The notes under the pieces are model-generated. The model saw only the letters and a list, made by a program, of their open reading frames with translations. It was not told where the DNA came from and made no database searches. A stretch of 7,687 bases of DNA from Chitinivibrionia bacterium. GTDB taxonomy: Bacteria; Krumholzibacteriota; Krumholzibacteriia; WVZY01. A program made the translations under genes and the position numbers. The first letter of the stretch is position 1. Each line of letters begins with the position of its first letter. The DNA lies in the NCBI GenBank assembly GCA_016208665.1, contig JACQXT010000169.1, forward strand, positions 1 to 7,687, read 5' to 3'. This document shows positions 1 through 6,564 of this stretch, piece after piece.

Positions 1-342
1 GAGGAGAGCGGTGAACGGCGGGACGGAGGCCATCATAAGCATCGATATCCGCGCTCCGATGACGATGAACGCGCGAAACAGAAGAAAGTCGCCGAACACG
101 AGCCCCACCAGGCCCGACAACGAAAGCCAAAGCCACGAATGCGCGGATGCATCGAAGGGAAGGACCATGCCCCTGTAGAACGACATGAAAATAATCGAGA
201 GAATCAGCGCGATGCCGAGCCTGAGCAGGTTGACGACGAGGGAGCCGACTCGTTTTCCCGCCGCTTCGAATGCGAGCGCCGTGATCGTCCAAAGAAACGC
301 CGTCACGAGAGCAGCGAATTCGCCGGGATGAGAATTGATCAT
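1..342 (-). CDS. EamA/DMT-family membrane transporter, N-terminal part
   Basis: The gene runs off the left edge; 114 codons are visible from ATG at 342. Hydrophobic segments lie at about residues 9-27, 34-55, 71-87 and 98-114, separated by short loops, matching the first four helices of an EamA (DUF6) unit. The stretch GDFLLFRAFIVIGARISML (84-102), followed by a proline pair in the next helix, is the usual signature of this fold. Members of the drug/metabolite transporter superfamily sit in the inner membrane and move metabolites or amino acids; complete ones have about ten helices (280-300 residues), so roughly 60% is missing. The substrate cannot be told from sequence. No strong Shine-Dalgarno precedes the start (only GGGTGG about 8 nt upstream). 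It lies 50 bp below the beta-barrel gene on the same strand, so co-transcription is likely. Family call is firm, substrate unknown. Confidence 0.8.
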   Translation of the reverse strand, partial: MINSHPGEFAALVTAFLWTITALAFEAAGKRVGSLVVNLLRLGIALILSIIFMSFYRGMVLPFDASAHSWLWLSLSGLVGLVFGDFLLFRAFIVIGARISMLMMASVPPFTALL

Positions 343-392
343 GATCGAACCACCCGTGTTCTCTTATGTGAGCCCACGGCCGCTCGGGCACC

Positions 393-848
393 CTAGAAGA
401 AGTACCGCACGCCGATCCCGCCGTTCAATTCGAAGTCCGTATCGGGGGTGAGTTCGAGCATGGGAACGATTTCCAAGAAGATATCCACCGGCGCGTCGGC
501 AAACAGGTAATCAAGGCCTACCGCGATTCTCACGGCGACGTTGGGATCGTCCGCGAACTTGATTCTCCCTCCGATGCCGAAATAGACCGGGAGCTTTCCC
601 TTTTCCACGGGTATGAGCGAGAAATTATGCACGAGATAGTCCCCGTGAACGTGAAGCGCGTCTTCCCTGCCGCCGAACGACCAGGCGATTCCGAGATCGA
701 AGGCCGTTCTCTGCGTCATCCAGTTCTTGATGCTCACGCCGGTCGGTTCGCCGAGGATGATGCCGAGGCCGAATCCTTGATCCTGGGCTGCGGCCGTTCC
801 TGCAACGAGCGACACCAGTAGTGCGAACAACATGATGATTCTGCGCAT
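393..848 (-). CDS. Small outer-membrane beta-barrel protein, secreted, function unknown
   Basis: The protein has 151 residues. A signal peptide is clear: Arg-Arg at 2-3, a hydrophobic core at 4-17, and a likely signal peptidase I site after Ala21 (GTAAA before QDQ). The mature part is about 130 residues of alternating short amphipathic strands and turns: GLGIILGEPTGVSIKNW, then strands around TAFDLGIAWSF, HVHGDYLVHNF, PVYFGIGGRIKF, VAVRIAVGLDYLF, FLEIVPMLEL and GGIGVRYFF. That is 7-8 strands, fitting an eight-stranded barrel, and the last residue is Phe, the usual recognition signal for the BAM assembly machinery. The ATG at 848 is preferred over the one at 869 because AGGAGGAG stands just before it. 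The stop is TAG. The gene follows the broken dehydrogenase by 36 bp. I recognise the architecture, not a characterised family. Confidence 0.82.
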   Translation of the reverse strand: MRRIIMLFALLVSLVAGTAAAQDQGFGLGIILGEPTGVSIKNWMTQRTAFDLGIAWSFGGREDALHVHGDYLVHNFSLIPVEKGKLPVYFGIGGRIKFADDPNVAVRIAVGLDYLFADAPVDIFLEIVPMLELTPDTDFELNGGIGVRYFF

Positions 849-852
849 TCCG

Positions 853-860
853 CTCCTCCT
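853..860 (-). promoter_or_regulatory. Ribosome binding site of the beta-barrel gene
   Basis: AGGAGGAG lies 4 nt before the ATG at 848. It decides the start: the longer reading frame from 869 would add seven residues (Met-Arg-Lys-Arg-Arg-Ser-Gly) encoded by the Shine-Dalgarno sequence itself and would spoil a standard signal peptide. Confidence 0.8.
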
Positions 861-884
861 TTTTCGCATGTAAGCGCGTACTGT

Positions 885-1473
885 TTATCTTATGTAACTC
901 CCGGCGTTGATGTCGATCGTACAGCCGGTCGCGTGATCCATCATACCACCCGCGATGAACACGACGATGGGGGCGATGTGATGAGGTTCCGTCAGCACCG
1001 GGAGAGCCTGTTCGTGTTCGACAATCTCCGCCTCGCCGTTTTCCTTCAAGTAATCGTCGATCATGCGCGTCCGCACGAGGCCCGGGGCGATCACGAACGA
1101 CGTGATGTTGTGCTTGCCGAACGAGCGCGCGACGGACCGGCTCAGGGAAACCATCCCTCCCTTCGCGGCCGCGTAGGCAAGGTAGTCCTGTGTCTCTCCT
1201 CTGAAAGCCGCCCGCGACGCAATATGGATGATCCGGCCGCCGGTGCGGCCCATGAAATGGTTCACGGCAGCATGACAGAGAACGGCCGCCGATGTCAAGT
1301 TTATGGCGACGGTCTTCCGCCAGTCTTCGAGCCACGCCTCGCGTTTTCGATCGATGGGGGACGGCTCGAGCCGCTCCGGTCCGGGCGAGCTCGCGCGAAA
1401 CGGCCGCTCCGATGCCGCCGCTCGCGCCGGTGACGAGGACAACTGTGCCCTTGAGGTCGATGTTCATGGTCAT
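885..1473 (-). pseudogene. Short-chain dehydrogenase/reductase, internal deletion with frameshift
   Basis: The N-terminal part (ATG 1473, preceded by AAGGAA at 6 nt) reads as a typical FabG-like Rossmann start: hydrophobic beta strand, then the NAD(P)-binding glycine motif TGASGGIG, then SRELARTGA. After about 33 codons the frame breaks at 1362-1373. The rest is in another frame, beginning EPSPIDRKREAWLEDW. It keeps the later SDR marks: NLTSAAV, the catalytic Ser in IIHIAS, YAAAK with Tyr and Lys, the APGLVRTRM loop, and the C-terminal TIDINAGSYIR ending in TAA. The block normally between them (second and third beta strands, the Asp loop, and NNAG) is absent: about 55-60 residues judged against the usual 250-residue SDR. 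The cofactor site is therefore destroyed and no full enzyme can be made. The C-terminal frame is open from 1442 without a credible start. An assembly error is the alternative to true decay. The original substrate is unknown. Confidence 0.85.
1362..1373. repeat. 12-bp perfect palindrome at the dehydrogenase deletion junction
   Basis: CGGCTCGAGCCG equals its own reverse complement. The reading frame of the N-terminal dehydrogenase part ends, and that of the C-terminal part begins, inside this site. This suggests that the deletion was formed or healed at a palindromic or microhomologous sequence. The original flanks are gone, so the mechanism is inferred. Confidence 0.6.
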
Positions 1474-1618
1474 GGGATTTCCTTCCGTAGTCGCTTTGCC
1501 GTCATGATTCAGCCGGTATCCGGTCTGCGTTTGTTCGGGCATCCCGTACGATGCCGCAGAATGTTCATCGCCCGGGAGGATCGCGCAGCGCCGCCTTATA
1601 TTCATCGGCGGCTCCGTT
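1474..1618. other. Intergenic gap between DUF1028 gene and broken dehydrogenase
   Basis: This 145 bp holds no convincing gene. An inverted repeat with 6-bp arms (GCCGCC at 1590-1595, GGCGGC at 1607-1612, 11-nt loop) lies just past the DUF1028 stop. On the minus-strand transcript it would form a GC-rich hairpin, but no U-run follows, so it is at best a weak or Rho-assisted terminator. Reading frames continue through the gap into the dehydrogenase start, but without ribosome binding sites or family-like sequence. Confidence 0.4.
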
Positions 1619-2620
1619 TCACGGGGCGACCGAGCAAATCTTTTCTATCTGCTTCTCGTCGACGGGCAGCAAACCCGCCGCCGGAAGCCTTCTCACCACT
1701 TCGACCCATTTCTCATCGGCCGTGAAGACGTCCTTGAAATAGGCGAGCGCCTCGGCTTCATTTCCCTCGGTGAACATGGTCACGGCCGCCCAGAACTTGA
1801 GCTCGACGCCGTCGGGAGCGAGCGCAAGGGCGCCGCTGTCGGCTTCGCGGGCGCCACTGATATTCCCTGCGGCGACGAGTTCGTCGCCCTTGTTCATGAG
1901 GTTATACGCCTTGTTGAGCGCCGCTAATCGTCGAAGCTCCTTGACCGGCTCCGGATGATCCTCGATCCTCAGGTCGATTACTGTATCGCGGTACGGCGCG
2001 CCTGAGGAAACGGGTTTCACGATGAGCATTGCCGCGGATTGCTTGCCCCTGATGTCGCCGCCTTCTTGCTGCGCGGCTTCGAGAGCCTGGAGCATGCGTT
2101 CCGCAAGGTCGCCGTGTGCGGATTCATACGCGCGCGCCATCGCTTGCCATACGGTGCTGTTCTCCATCAGATTGGCCTGCACGGAGTACTGGGCGCCTGC
2201 GCGATGGCCCGCTTCGGCGATGCACTTCTCTCCGGTGTGAACCGCGACGCGCCCGGATGCGTCGATCACTGCCACCTGCCGCCATTCCGGATGTTCGTCC
2301 GCTTCGAGGAGGGCGCGGAGAACCTGGTCCGCGTTCTTCCCCGCGCGCATGAGCTCGAGCCCCAGCGGACCGTAGGAGATTTCCGCGAGCGACTGGGTCG
2401 CGACGGCTCCCACGCCGGCCTCGGCCCATGGGACGACGGACCCCACCGAGAACCAATGCGACTGAACGGCCACGCCGATCTCTCCGGTCAGCGAGTCTCT
2501 CGCAACGATCGAGTAGGTGTGAACCGGCCTTTGAACGGCGGTCGCGGCGCTCATGGAACATATGACGCACAGACTCAAGACGGCTGCAATCAACAAACGG
2601 TTTCCCGCGCTCACTGCCAT
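1619..2620 (-). CDS. Secreted DUF1028 family protein with helical TPR-like C-terminal tail
   Basis: The protein has 333 residues. An N-terminal signal peptide (hydrophobic core 9-21, cleavage probably after Ala28) sends it out of the cytoplasm. Residues about 34-220 are the DUF1028 domain, an Ntn-hydrolase-like fold of unproven activity. Recognisable blocks are TYSIVARDSLTGEIGVAVQS (35-54), HWFSVGSVVPWAEAGVGAVA (55-74), SYGPLGLELMRAGK (82-95), the glycine- and Asn-containing YSVQANLM (145-152) and GGDIRGKQSAAMLIV (187-201). Residues about 222-320 are two or three helix pairs of TPR-like character (NLMNKGDELVAAGNISGA, then FWAAVTMFTEGNEAEALAYF) ending in RRLPAAGLLP, an arrangement known in many DUF1028 proteins. 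The ATG at 2620 is chosen over 2665 for its Shine-Dalgarno and for the signal peptide. It is the first gene of the minus-strand group and diverges from pepT. Family membership is firm; the biochemical role is unknown. Confidence 0.9.
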   Translation of the reverse strand: MAVSAGNRLLIAAVLSLCVICSMSAATAVQRPVHTYSIVARDSLTGEIGVAVQSHWFSVGSVVPWAEAGVGAVATQSLAEISYGPLGLELMRAGKNADQVLRALLEADEHPEWRQVAVIDASGRVAVHTGEKCIAEAGHRAGAQYSVQANLMENSTVWQAMARAYESAHGDLAERMLQALEAAQQEGGDIRGKQSAAMLIVKPVSSGAPYRDTVIDLRIEDHPEPVKELRRLAALNKAYNLMNKGDELVAAGNISGAREADSGALALAPDGVELKFWAAVTMFTEGNEAEALAYFKDVFTADEKWVEVVRRLPAAGLLPVDEKQIEKICSVAP

Positions 2621-2628
2621 GGCTTCTT

Positions 2629-2634
2629 CCTCCT
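2629..2634 (-). promoter_or_regulatory. Ribosome binding site of the DUF1028 gene
   Basis: AGGAGG stands 8 nt before ATG 2620 and decides the start. A start at 2665 would translate this site as a run of acidic residues (Glu-Glu-Glu-Glu) in front of the signal peptide, which is implausible for an exported protein. Confidence 0.75.
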
Positions 2635-2676
2635 CGTTCGCATCGTTCGGCCCGCGAGAGATCACCGGCTTTTTAT

Positions 2677-2705
2677 TTGACGATACCTGCGGCGGGCCTT
2701 ATGCT
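2677..2705 (+). promoter_or_regulatory. Candidate sigma-70-type promoter for pepT
   Basis: TTGACG (2677-2682) and TATGCT (2700-2705) are separated by 17 bp and match the consensus hexamers at 5 of 6 and 4 of 6 positions. Transcription would start near 2712, giving a leader of about 90 nt. The region is clearly richer in A and T than its surroundings. The promoter of the divergent DUF1028 gene must also lie in 2630-2800, but I see no convincing pair of hexamers for it. Confidence 0.4.
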
Positions 2706-2718
2706 AATAGCTTCAAAC

Positions 2719-2732
2719 CATCGAATCCGATG
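2719..2732. repeat. Short inverted repeat next to the predicted pepT start point
   Basis: CATCG and CGATG flank a 4-bp centre (AATC). The site begins about 7 bp after the predicted transcription start, where a repressor operator could sit. GAATC also occurs twice here with 9-bp spacing (2723 and 2732). The arms are short, so chance is possible. Confidence 0.25.
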
Positions 2733-2754
2733 AATCAAAACATAGAATACAGCG

Positions 2755-2779
2755 TTTCCCCGGCTGAGCACAGGGGAAA
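2755..2779. repeat. Inverted repeat in the pepT leader
   Basis: TTTCCCC (2755-2761) and GGGGAAA (2773-2779) are perfect 7-bp arms around an 11-bp loop. The leader RNA could fold into a hairpin ending 13 nt before the AAGGAG ribosome binding site, or the DNA could bind a dimeric regulator. No T-run follows, so it is not an intrinsic terminator. Confidence 0.4.
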
Positions 2780-2792
2780 ATCGTTCAACGCG

Positions 2793-2798
2793 AAGGAG
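2793..2798 (+). promoter_or_regulatory. Ribosome binding site of pepT
   Basis: AAGGAG lies 5 nt before ATG 2804 and fixes the pepT start. Confidence 0.75.
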
Positions 2799-2803
2799 AC
2801 CAC

Positions 2804-4072
2804 ATGGCTCTCAATCCCCCAAGAGAATCAGTCCTTACCCGCTTCGAGCGGTACGTGAAGTTCGACACGCAGTCCAAGGAGGATGCCGAAGGTTATCCCA
2901 GCACGGAGAAACAACTCGTGCTCTGCAAGGTTCTCGCGGAAGAGCTGCGCGCGATGGGCATCGGCAATGCCTCTGTCGACGCCCACGGCTATGTTTTTGG
3001 AACGCTCCCTTCCAATCTCTCCGCGTCCGACGCCGCCAAGGTCCCCGCAATCGGCTTCATCGCGCACGTCGATACCTCTCCGGCAGTCAGCGGCGCCGGC
3101 GTACAACCGATCGTGCACAAGAATTATCGTGGCGGAGACATCGTGCTGCCGGGCGATTCGAGAGAGGTGATTCGCGTTTCCGAATATCCGAACCTCGCGA
3201 AATATTCGGGCATGGATATCGTCACGAGCGACGGAACCACGCTGCTCGGCGCAGATAACAAGGCCGGCATCGCCGAGATCATGACCGCGGTGGATCTTCT
3301 AATTCAAAATCCGACAATCAAGCACGGGATCATCAACATCGGCTTTACTCCCGACGAAGAAGTTGGACAAGGGACAAAGCACTTCGATGTGAAGGCGTTC
3401 GGAGCCGACTTCGCCTACACGGTCGACGGCGGCCCCCAGGGCGACATCGAATTCGAAACATTCAACGCTTTTACTGCGATATTCACACTGAACGGCGTCG
3501 GCGTGCATCCCGGCTACGCCAAGGACAAGCTTGTCAACGCCGTCAGAATGGCGGCGCAGATCATAACCCGCCTTCCGCAGGAGATGAGCCCCGAGAGGAC
3601 CGACGGCCGCGAGGGATATATTCATCCCTACGTGATCGAAGGGCAGAACGAGCGCGTCGTTCTCAAGCTGCTGCTGCGCGATTTCGAAATGGACAAGATA
3701 GAGATTCAGAAAGCCATCCTTGAGAAGATACGAAGCGAAGTTCAGCAGCTCTTCCCAAAGGGAAACATCGAGCTCGAGATCAAGGAAGCGTACCGCAACA
3801 TGCGCTACAAGATCGAAGAGGAGCCGCGCCTCGTCGAGTACGCCGACGAGGCCGTCCGGAGGGCCGGTCTTGAACCTCAACACACGCTCGTCAGGGGCGG
3901 CACGGACGGGGCCAGGCTTTCGTACATGGGGCTGCTCACGCCGAACCTCTTCACCGGCGGCGAGGCATTCCACAGCAAGATCGAATGGGTGCCTGTCCAG
4001 GTGATGGAACAATCCGTCGAGGTAATTGTGAATCTTGCCGCGGTGTGGGCGGAGAAATCGCTGGGAGGGTGA
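2804..4072 (+). CDS. pepT: Peptidase T (tripeptide aminopeptidase, M20B family)
   Basis: Peptidase T is a cytoplasmic di-zinc aminopeptidase that removes the N-terminal residue from tripeptides, a late step in peptide use. The protein has 422 residues, close to the usual 405-420. Catalytic-domain marks are all present: His88 and Asp90 in IAHVDTSP, the bridging Asp151 in GADNKAG, the general-base Glu185 and metal-binding Glu186 in FTPDEEVGQG, Asp208 in YTVDGG, and His390 in GGEAFHSKIEWV. The dimerisation (lid) domain covers about residues 220-330, including GVGVHPGYAKDKLVNA. HTLVRGGTDGARLSYMG (360-376) is the substrate-binding glycine-rich segment of M20B enzymes. The frame is unbroken. It is transcribed away from the DUF1028 gene, and the damaged helicase begins only 47 bp downstream with no terminator between, so read-through is likely. 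Other M20 peptidases are excluded by the overall match to PepT. Confidence 0.96.
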   Translation: MALNPPRESVLTRFERYVKFDTQSKEDAEGYPSTEKQLVLCKVLAEELRAMGIGNASVDAHGYVFGTLPSNLSASDAAKVPAIGFIAHVDTSPAVSGAGVQPIVHKNYRGGDIVLPGDSREVIRVSEYPNLAKYSGMDIVTSDGTTLLGADNKAGIAEIMTAVDLLIQNPTIKHGIINIGFTPDEEVGQGTKHFDVKAFGADFAYTVDGGPQGDIEFETFNAFTAIFTLNGVGVHPGYAKDKLVNAVRMAAQIITRLPQEMSPERTDGREGYIHPYVIEGQNERVVLKLLLRDFEMDKIEIQKAILEKIRSEVQQLFPKGNIELEIKEAYRNMRYKIEEEPRLVEYADEAVRRAGLEPQHTLVRGGTDGARLSYMGLLTPNLFTGGEAFHSKIEWVPVQVMEQSVEVIVNLAAVWAEKSLGG

Positions 4073-4197
4073 GGAGTGCGCCGAGGGCGGTATTCCCTGG
4101 AGTTAGGCATTACAGAGCCATGAATGCAGAAACCAGAATCTCTAACGAACGGTCATCGCATTCAGCGATCACCCAGTTTGCCGCCAGGGTCAGCCGC

Positions 4198-4200
4198 TAG
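4198..4200 (+). other. In-frame TAG at codon 27 of the helicase gene
   Basis: The frame from ATG 4120 is open on both sides of this TAG, and the residues after it (FLDFLETDLKKQ) look like normal coding sequence, not leader. A single substitution from GAG, CAG, AAG, TGG or another neighbouring codon would create it. The beta-barrel gene uses TAG as a true stop, so suppression by a changed genetic code is unlikely. Confidence 0.7.
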
Positions 4201-4224
4201 TTCCTTGATTTTCTCGAAACCGAC

Positions 4225-6564
4225 TTGAAGAAACAACTGGCGCCTCGTCGCAAGATTCACCTCAAGGACGACGCCGGCTTCCGCACCGGATTGCCACTTC
4301 GAAAGTATCCGACGCTCTACTCAGCAGTCTGGAAGCTCCTCTCGGTTCCCGTCGGCAACCTCGCACCCATGCGAATTCCCCGCAACCGTCACACTGCAGC
4401 AATCAGCCCGACGCTCCGGGACCTCATCCGCAAGCACGTCGACAGCCTTGAGCCATGCGCTTTTGATGCGGTCAGAAAGGATACTCTCGACTTCGCTCGT
4501 CGAAAGCGGGGAGGGGCTGTTGAGAACCCCGAGGCCTACGTCGAAGACGTGCAATCGCTGTTTGTCGAATCTGTCGGCAAGCGCATTGTTACCCCGATCC
4601 TCGCCCTCCTAGACGGGCCGTTCCGACAACAGTCCTACTCGGCGGTCGAGTCGGTCTATGAGGTCGAAACCGACCTTGTGGACACACTGGCCCTCCAAGT
4701 TGTCGAGCAGCTTCCGACGGCGCTGAACACGATCATCGTCTCGATCCCGCCCGACTTCGGAGCAGCCGAGAAGGTATTGAATGAATTTTTCGCTGAAAGA
4801 GAAGCCAAGGAACGGATTAAGGCGTTTTTCGAGGACTTCGCCACGGCCGATGCATATCAGGAAATGCGGGACCTCACGAACTATATGCGTCTGGGTGGCG
4901 AAAGCCTGCAGATGTATCTCTACGTCTGTGAGCTTCGGTTTGGAACGGCGGTTTTCCCAATCTTCTATATCCCATCTTCAGTTACTTTGGATGAGAAGAG
5001 CGGAGATCTGACCGTCGAGTTCGACCCACATCTCTACGTCCACAAACGAGCCATCGACTACATCGTGCAAGAGATCGAGTCGTCAGCGGTCAAACTTGCC
5101 CTTTCGCCGATCGACGATCGTATCATCTACCTCGATCCGCAAAAGCCTTTCCTCGACGAGATCGACCGGATTCTGGCCAGGATGTCCGCGACCTTTGACT
5201 TGGTGGGCGACTTTGATGTCCGGCAACCGAAGATCGAGACCGTCGCCTCAGCCAACCTGCGGCTGTCAAAGACAGCCTACTTTGCCGTCTTTGACAAGTC
5301 CGATGAAGCGTTGCTGAATGACTACGAAGCACTGCTGACGGCGGTCGACGAAGATCAGAAGAGTGTCACCGACATGTTCGAGAACATCATTCGTGGCTTC
5401 CTGATCGACGAACCGATCAGCGTCCGTGAGCGGGTGTCCGATCTCTGGGATCAGACTCCGATCCACGACCGGCTGGTGGCAGTGTCGCCTATTCCTCTCA
5501 ACGAGGAACAGCGGAGGATCATCATGACCCTGGACGACCCCGCTTGCCACTTTGTCACGGTGCAGGGGCCGCCCGGTACCGGCAAGTCGCACACGATCAC
5601 AGCCATCGCGTTCAATTGCATTCTGAATAGGAAGAATATCCTTATCCTCTCGGACAAACAGGAAGCCCTCGATGTGGTCGAGGATAAGCTGAAGTCGGCC
5701 CTGTCTTCGGTCCGCCAGGACGACGACTTCCCTGATCCCATCTTGCGGCTTGGCAAGACCGGTAGCACTTATACCCGACTTATCTCGCAATCCTCACAGG
5801 AGAAAATCCGCAACCACTACCGGGCGACCAAAACCCACGCCTCGAGCCTCTCCGCCGAGACCGATGCCACTCGCCGGAAGATCCAGCAATCGATCACGAA
5901 GACCATCAACGCCTACGCTACTGTGCGACTTAACGAAGTCGAAGAGCTGCATCGTCTCGAGGAGCAAATCGAGGCCCGGATTCCGTGCTTCACCCAGACC
6001 TTGCAAATCCCGAGGGGCGCAAGCCATCTTGATCAGCTTGACGCGGCACTGGCCGAGGCTGACAGCGCGCTATCGGCCCGGGAGTTCTTCTCTCGGCGCT
6101 TTGAAGCCGGCTCCTTTGTGGCGCTTCTATCGCTCGTACGGGCCTATTCCGTGGCCTCCCAGCTCGACCACCTGCGCAAGAGCAAACCGGCGCTCAGTCT
6201 GTTTGAATCGATCGGTCCACGTCACCAGTCGATTCTGCACCGATTCATCGTCGAATACGACGAACTGCGGATGCCTATCTTTGGTTACTTCTTCCGGGGT
6301 TCCAAAGTACGGACGCTCAACACGCGGTTCGGACAAGAGCTTCCATGCGCCAACAGCCTCGACGTGCACAAACGCCTGCGCGACCTTCGAAAGGTTCACA
6401 AGTCACTGATCGTCATCAAGCAAACGCTGACTGAGGACGGCTTGGCCGATGACGTGGGCGAGGTCGTCTACCGGATTCTTCTAAGCGATGTCCAGTCCTG
6501 TGGCGATGCCAAGGCGATCCGTCACCTGCTCGAAGCTCGCGAAAGTGGTTGGAACCGATGCTGA
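4225..6564 (+). CDS. Helicase, N-terminal open segment: unknown domain, ATP-binding domain and coiled coil
   Basis: This is the longest unbroken frame of the damaged helicase (779 codons from TTG 4225, TGA at 6562-6564). The TTG has no ribosome binding site, and the frame is open back to 4201, so it marks only the limit of the segment. Numbered from ATG 4120, residues about 28-455 match nothing I recognise; they are mixed alpha/beta, with FPIFYIPSSVTLD and a following GDLTVEFDPHLYVHKRAIDY as the most distinctive parts. The Q motif is LNEEQ (Gln464). Walker A is GPPGTGKS with Lys489. Motif Ia is ILILSDKQEALDVVE (about 507-521). Residues 557-620 are charged and heptad-like, probably a coiled coil. 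The segment ends about 330 residues into the insertion, before motif II, so this piece alone could bind ATP but not hydrolyse it as a helicase. Confidence 0.7.
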   Translation: MKKQLAPRRKIHLKDDAGFRTGLPLRKYPTLYSAVWKLLSVPVGNLAPMRIPRNRHTAAISPTLRDLIRKHVDSLEPCAFDAVRKDTLDFARRKRGGAVENPEAYVEDVQSLFVESVGKRIVTPILALLDGPFRQQSYSAVESVYEVETDLVDTLALQVVEQLPTALNTIIVSIPPDFGAAEKVLNEFFAEREAKERIKAFFEDFATADAYQEMRDLTNYMRLGGESLQMYLYVCELRFGTAVFPIFYIPSSVTLDEKSGDLTVEFDPHLYVHKRAIDYIVQEIESSAVKLALSPIDDRIIYLDPQKPFLDEIDRILARMSATFDLVGDFDVRQPKIETVASANLRLSKTAYFAVFDKSDEALLNDYEALLTAVDEDQKSVTDMFENIIRGFLIDEPISVRERVSDLWDQTPIHDRLVAVSPIPLNEEQRRIIMTLDDPACHFVTVQGPPGTGKSHTITAIAFNCILNRKNILILSDKQEALDVVEDKLKSALSSVRQDDDFPDPILRLGKTGSTYTRLISQSSQEKIRNHYRATKTHASSLSAETDATRRKIQQSITKTINAYATVRLNEVEELHRLEEQIEARIPCFTQTLQIPRGASHLDQLDAALAEADSALSAREFFSRRFEAGSFVALLSLVRAYSVASQLDHLRKSKPALSLFESIGPRHQSILHRFIVEYDELRMPIFGYFFRGSKVRTLNTRFGQELPCANSLDVHKRLRDLRKVHKSLIVIKQTLTEDGLADDVGEVVYRILLSDVQSCGDAKAIRHLLEARESGWNRC

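Noticed and set aside
933..1433. A 166-codon plus-strand open frame opposite the dehydrogenase
   Set aside because: It is the antisense shadow of recognisable SDR sequence, rich in Arg, Asp and His, with no ribosome binding site or family-like motif.
625..1605. A 326-codon minus-strand frame joining the dehydrogenase N-terminus to sequence running into the beta-barrel gene
   Set aside because: Only about the first 33 dehydrogenase codons (from 1473) look real; afterwards it is an out-of-frame reading of the dehydrogenase and beta-barrel genes.
1590..1612. Intrinsic terminator after the DUF1028 gene
   Set aside because: The stem is only 6 bp with an 11-nt loop, and no U-run follows on the minus-strand transcript.
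2039..2680. A 213-codon plus-strand open frame opposite the DUF1028 gene
   Set aside because: It lies wholly antisense to a well-recognised conserved protein, and its composition is typical of GC-driven shadow frames.
3299..4012. A 237-codon minus-strand open frame inside pepT
   Set aside because: It is antisense to conserved peptidase T sequence with intact catalytic motifs, with no sign of independent coding.
4073..4119. Boundary of a mobile element between pepT and the helicase
   Set aside because: No tRNA end, direct repeat, inverted repeat or transposase trace is seen, and base composition changes little.
4198..4200. TAG read as an amino acid (alternative code or pyrrolysine)
   Set aside because: TAG is a proper stop right after the terminal Phe-Phe of the beta-barrel gene, and no stop-associated element is visible at 4198.
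6541..6564. Programmed +1 ribosomal frameshift in the helicase
   Set aside because: There is no slippery heptamer, no prfB-like CUU-UGA with an upstream Shine-Dalgarno, and no evident pseudoknot; one extra A explains it more simply.
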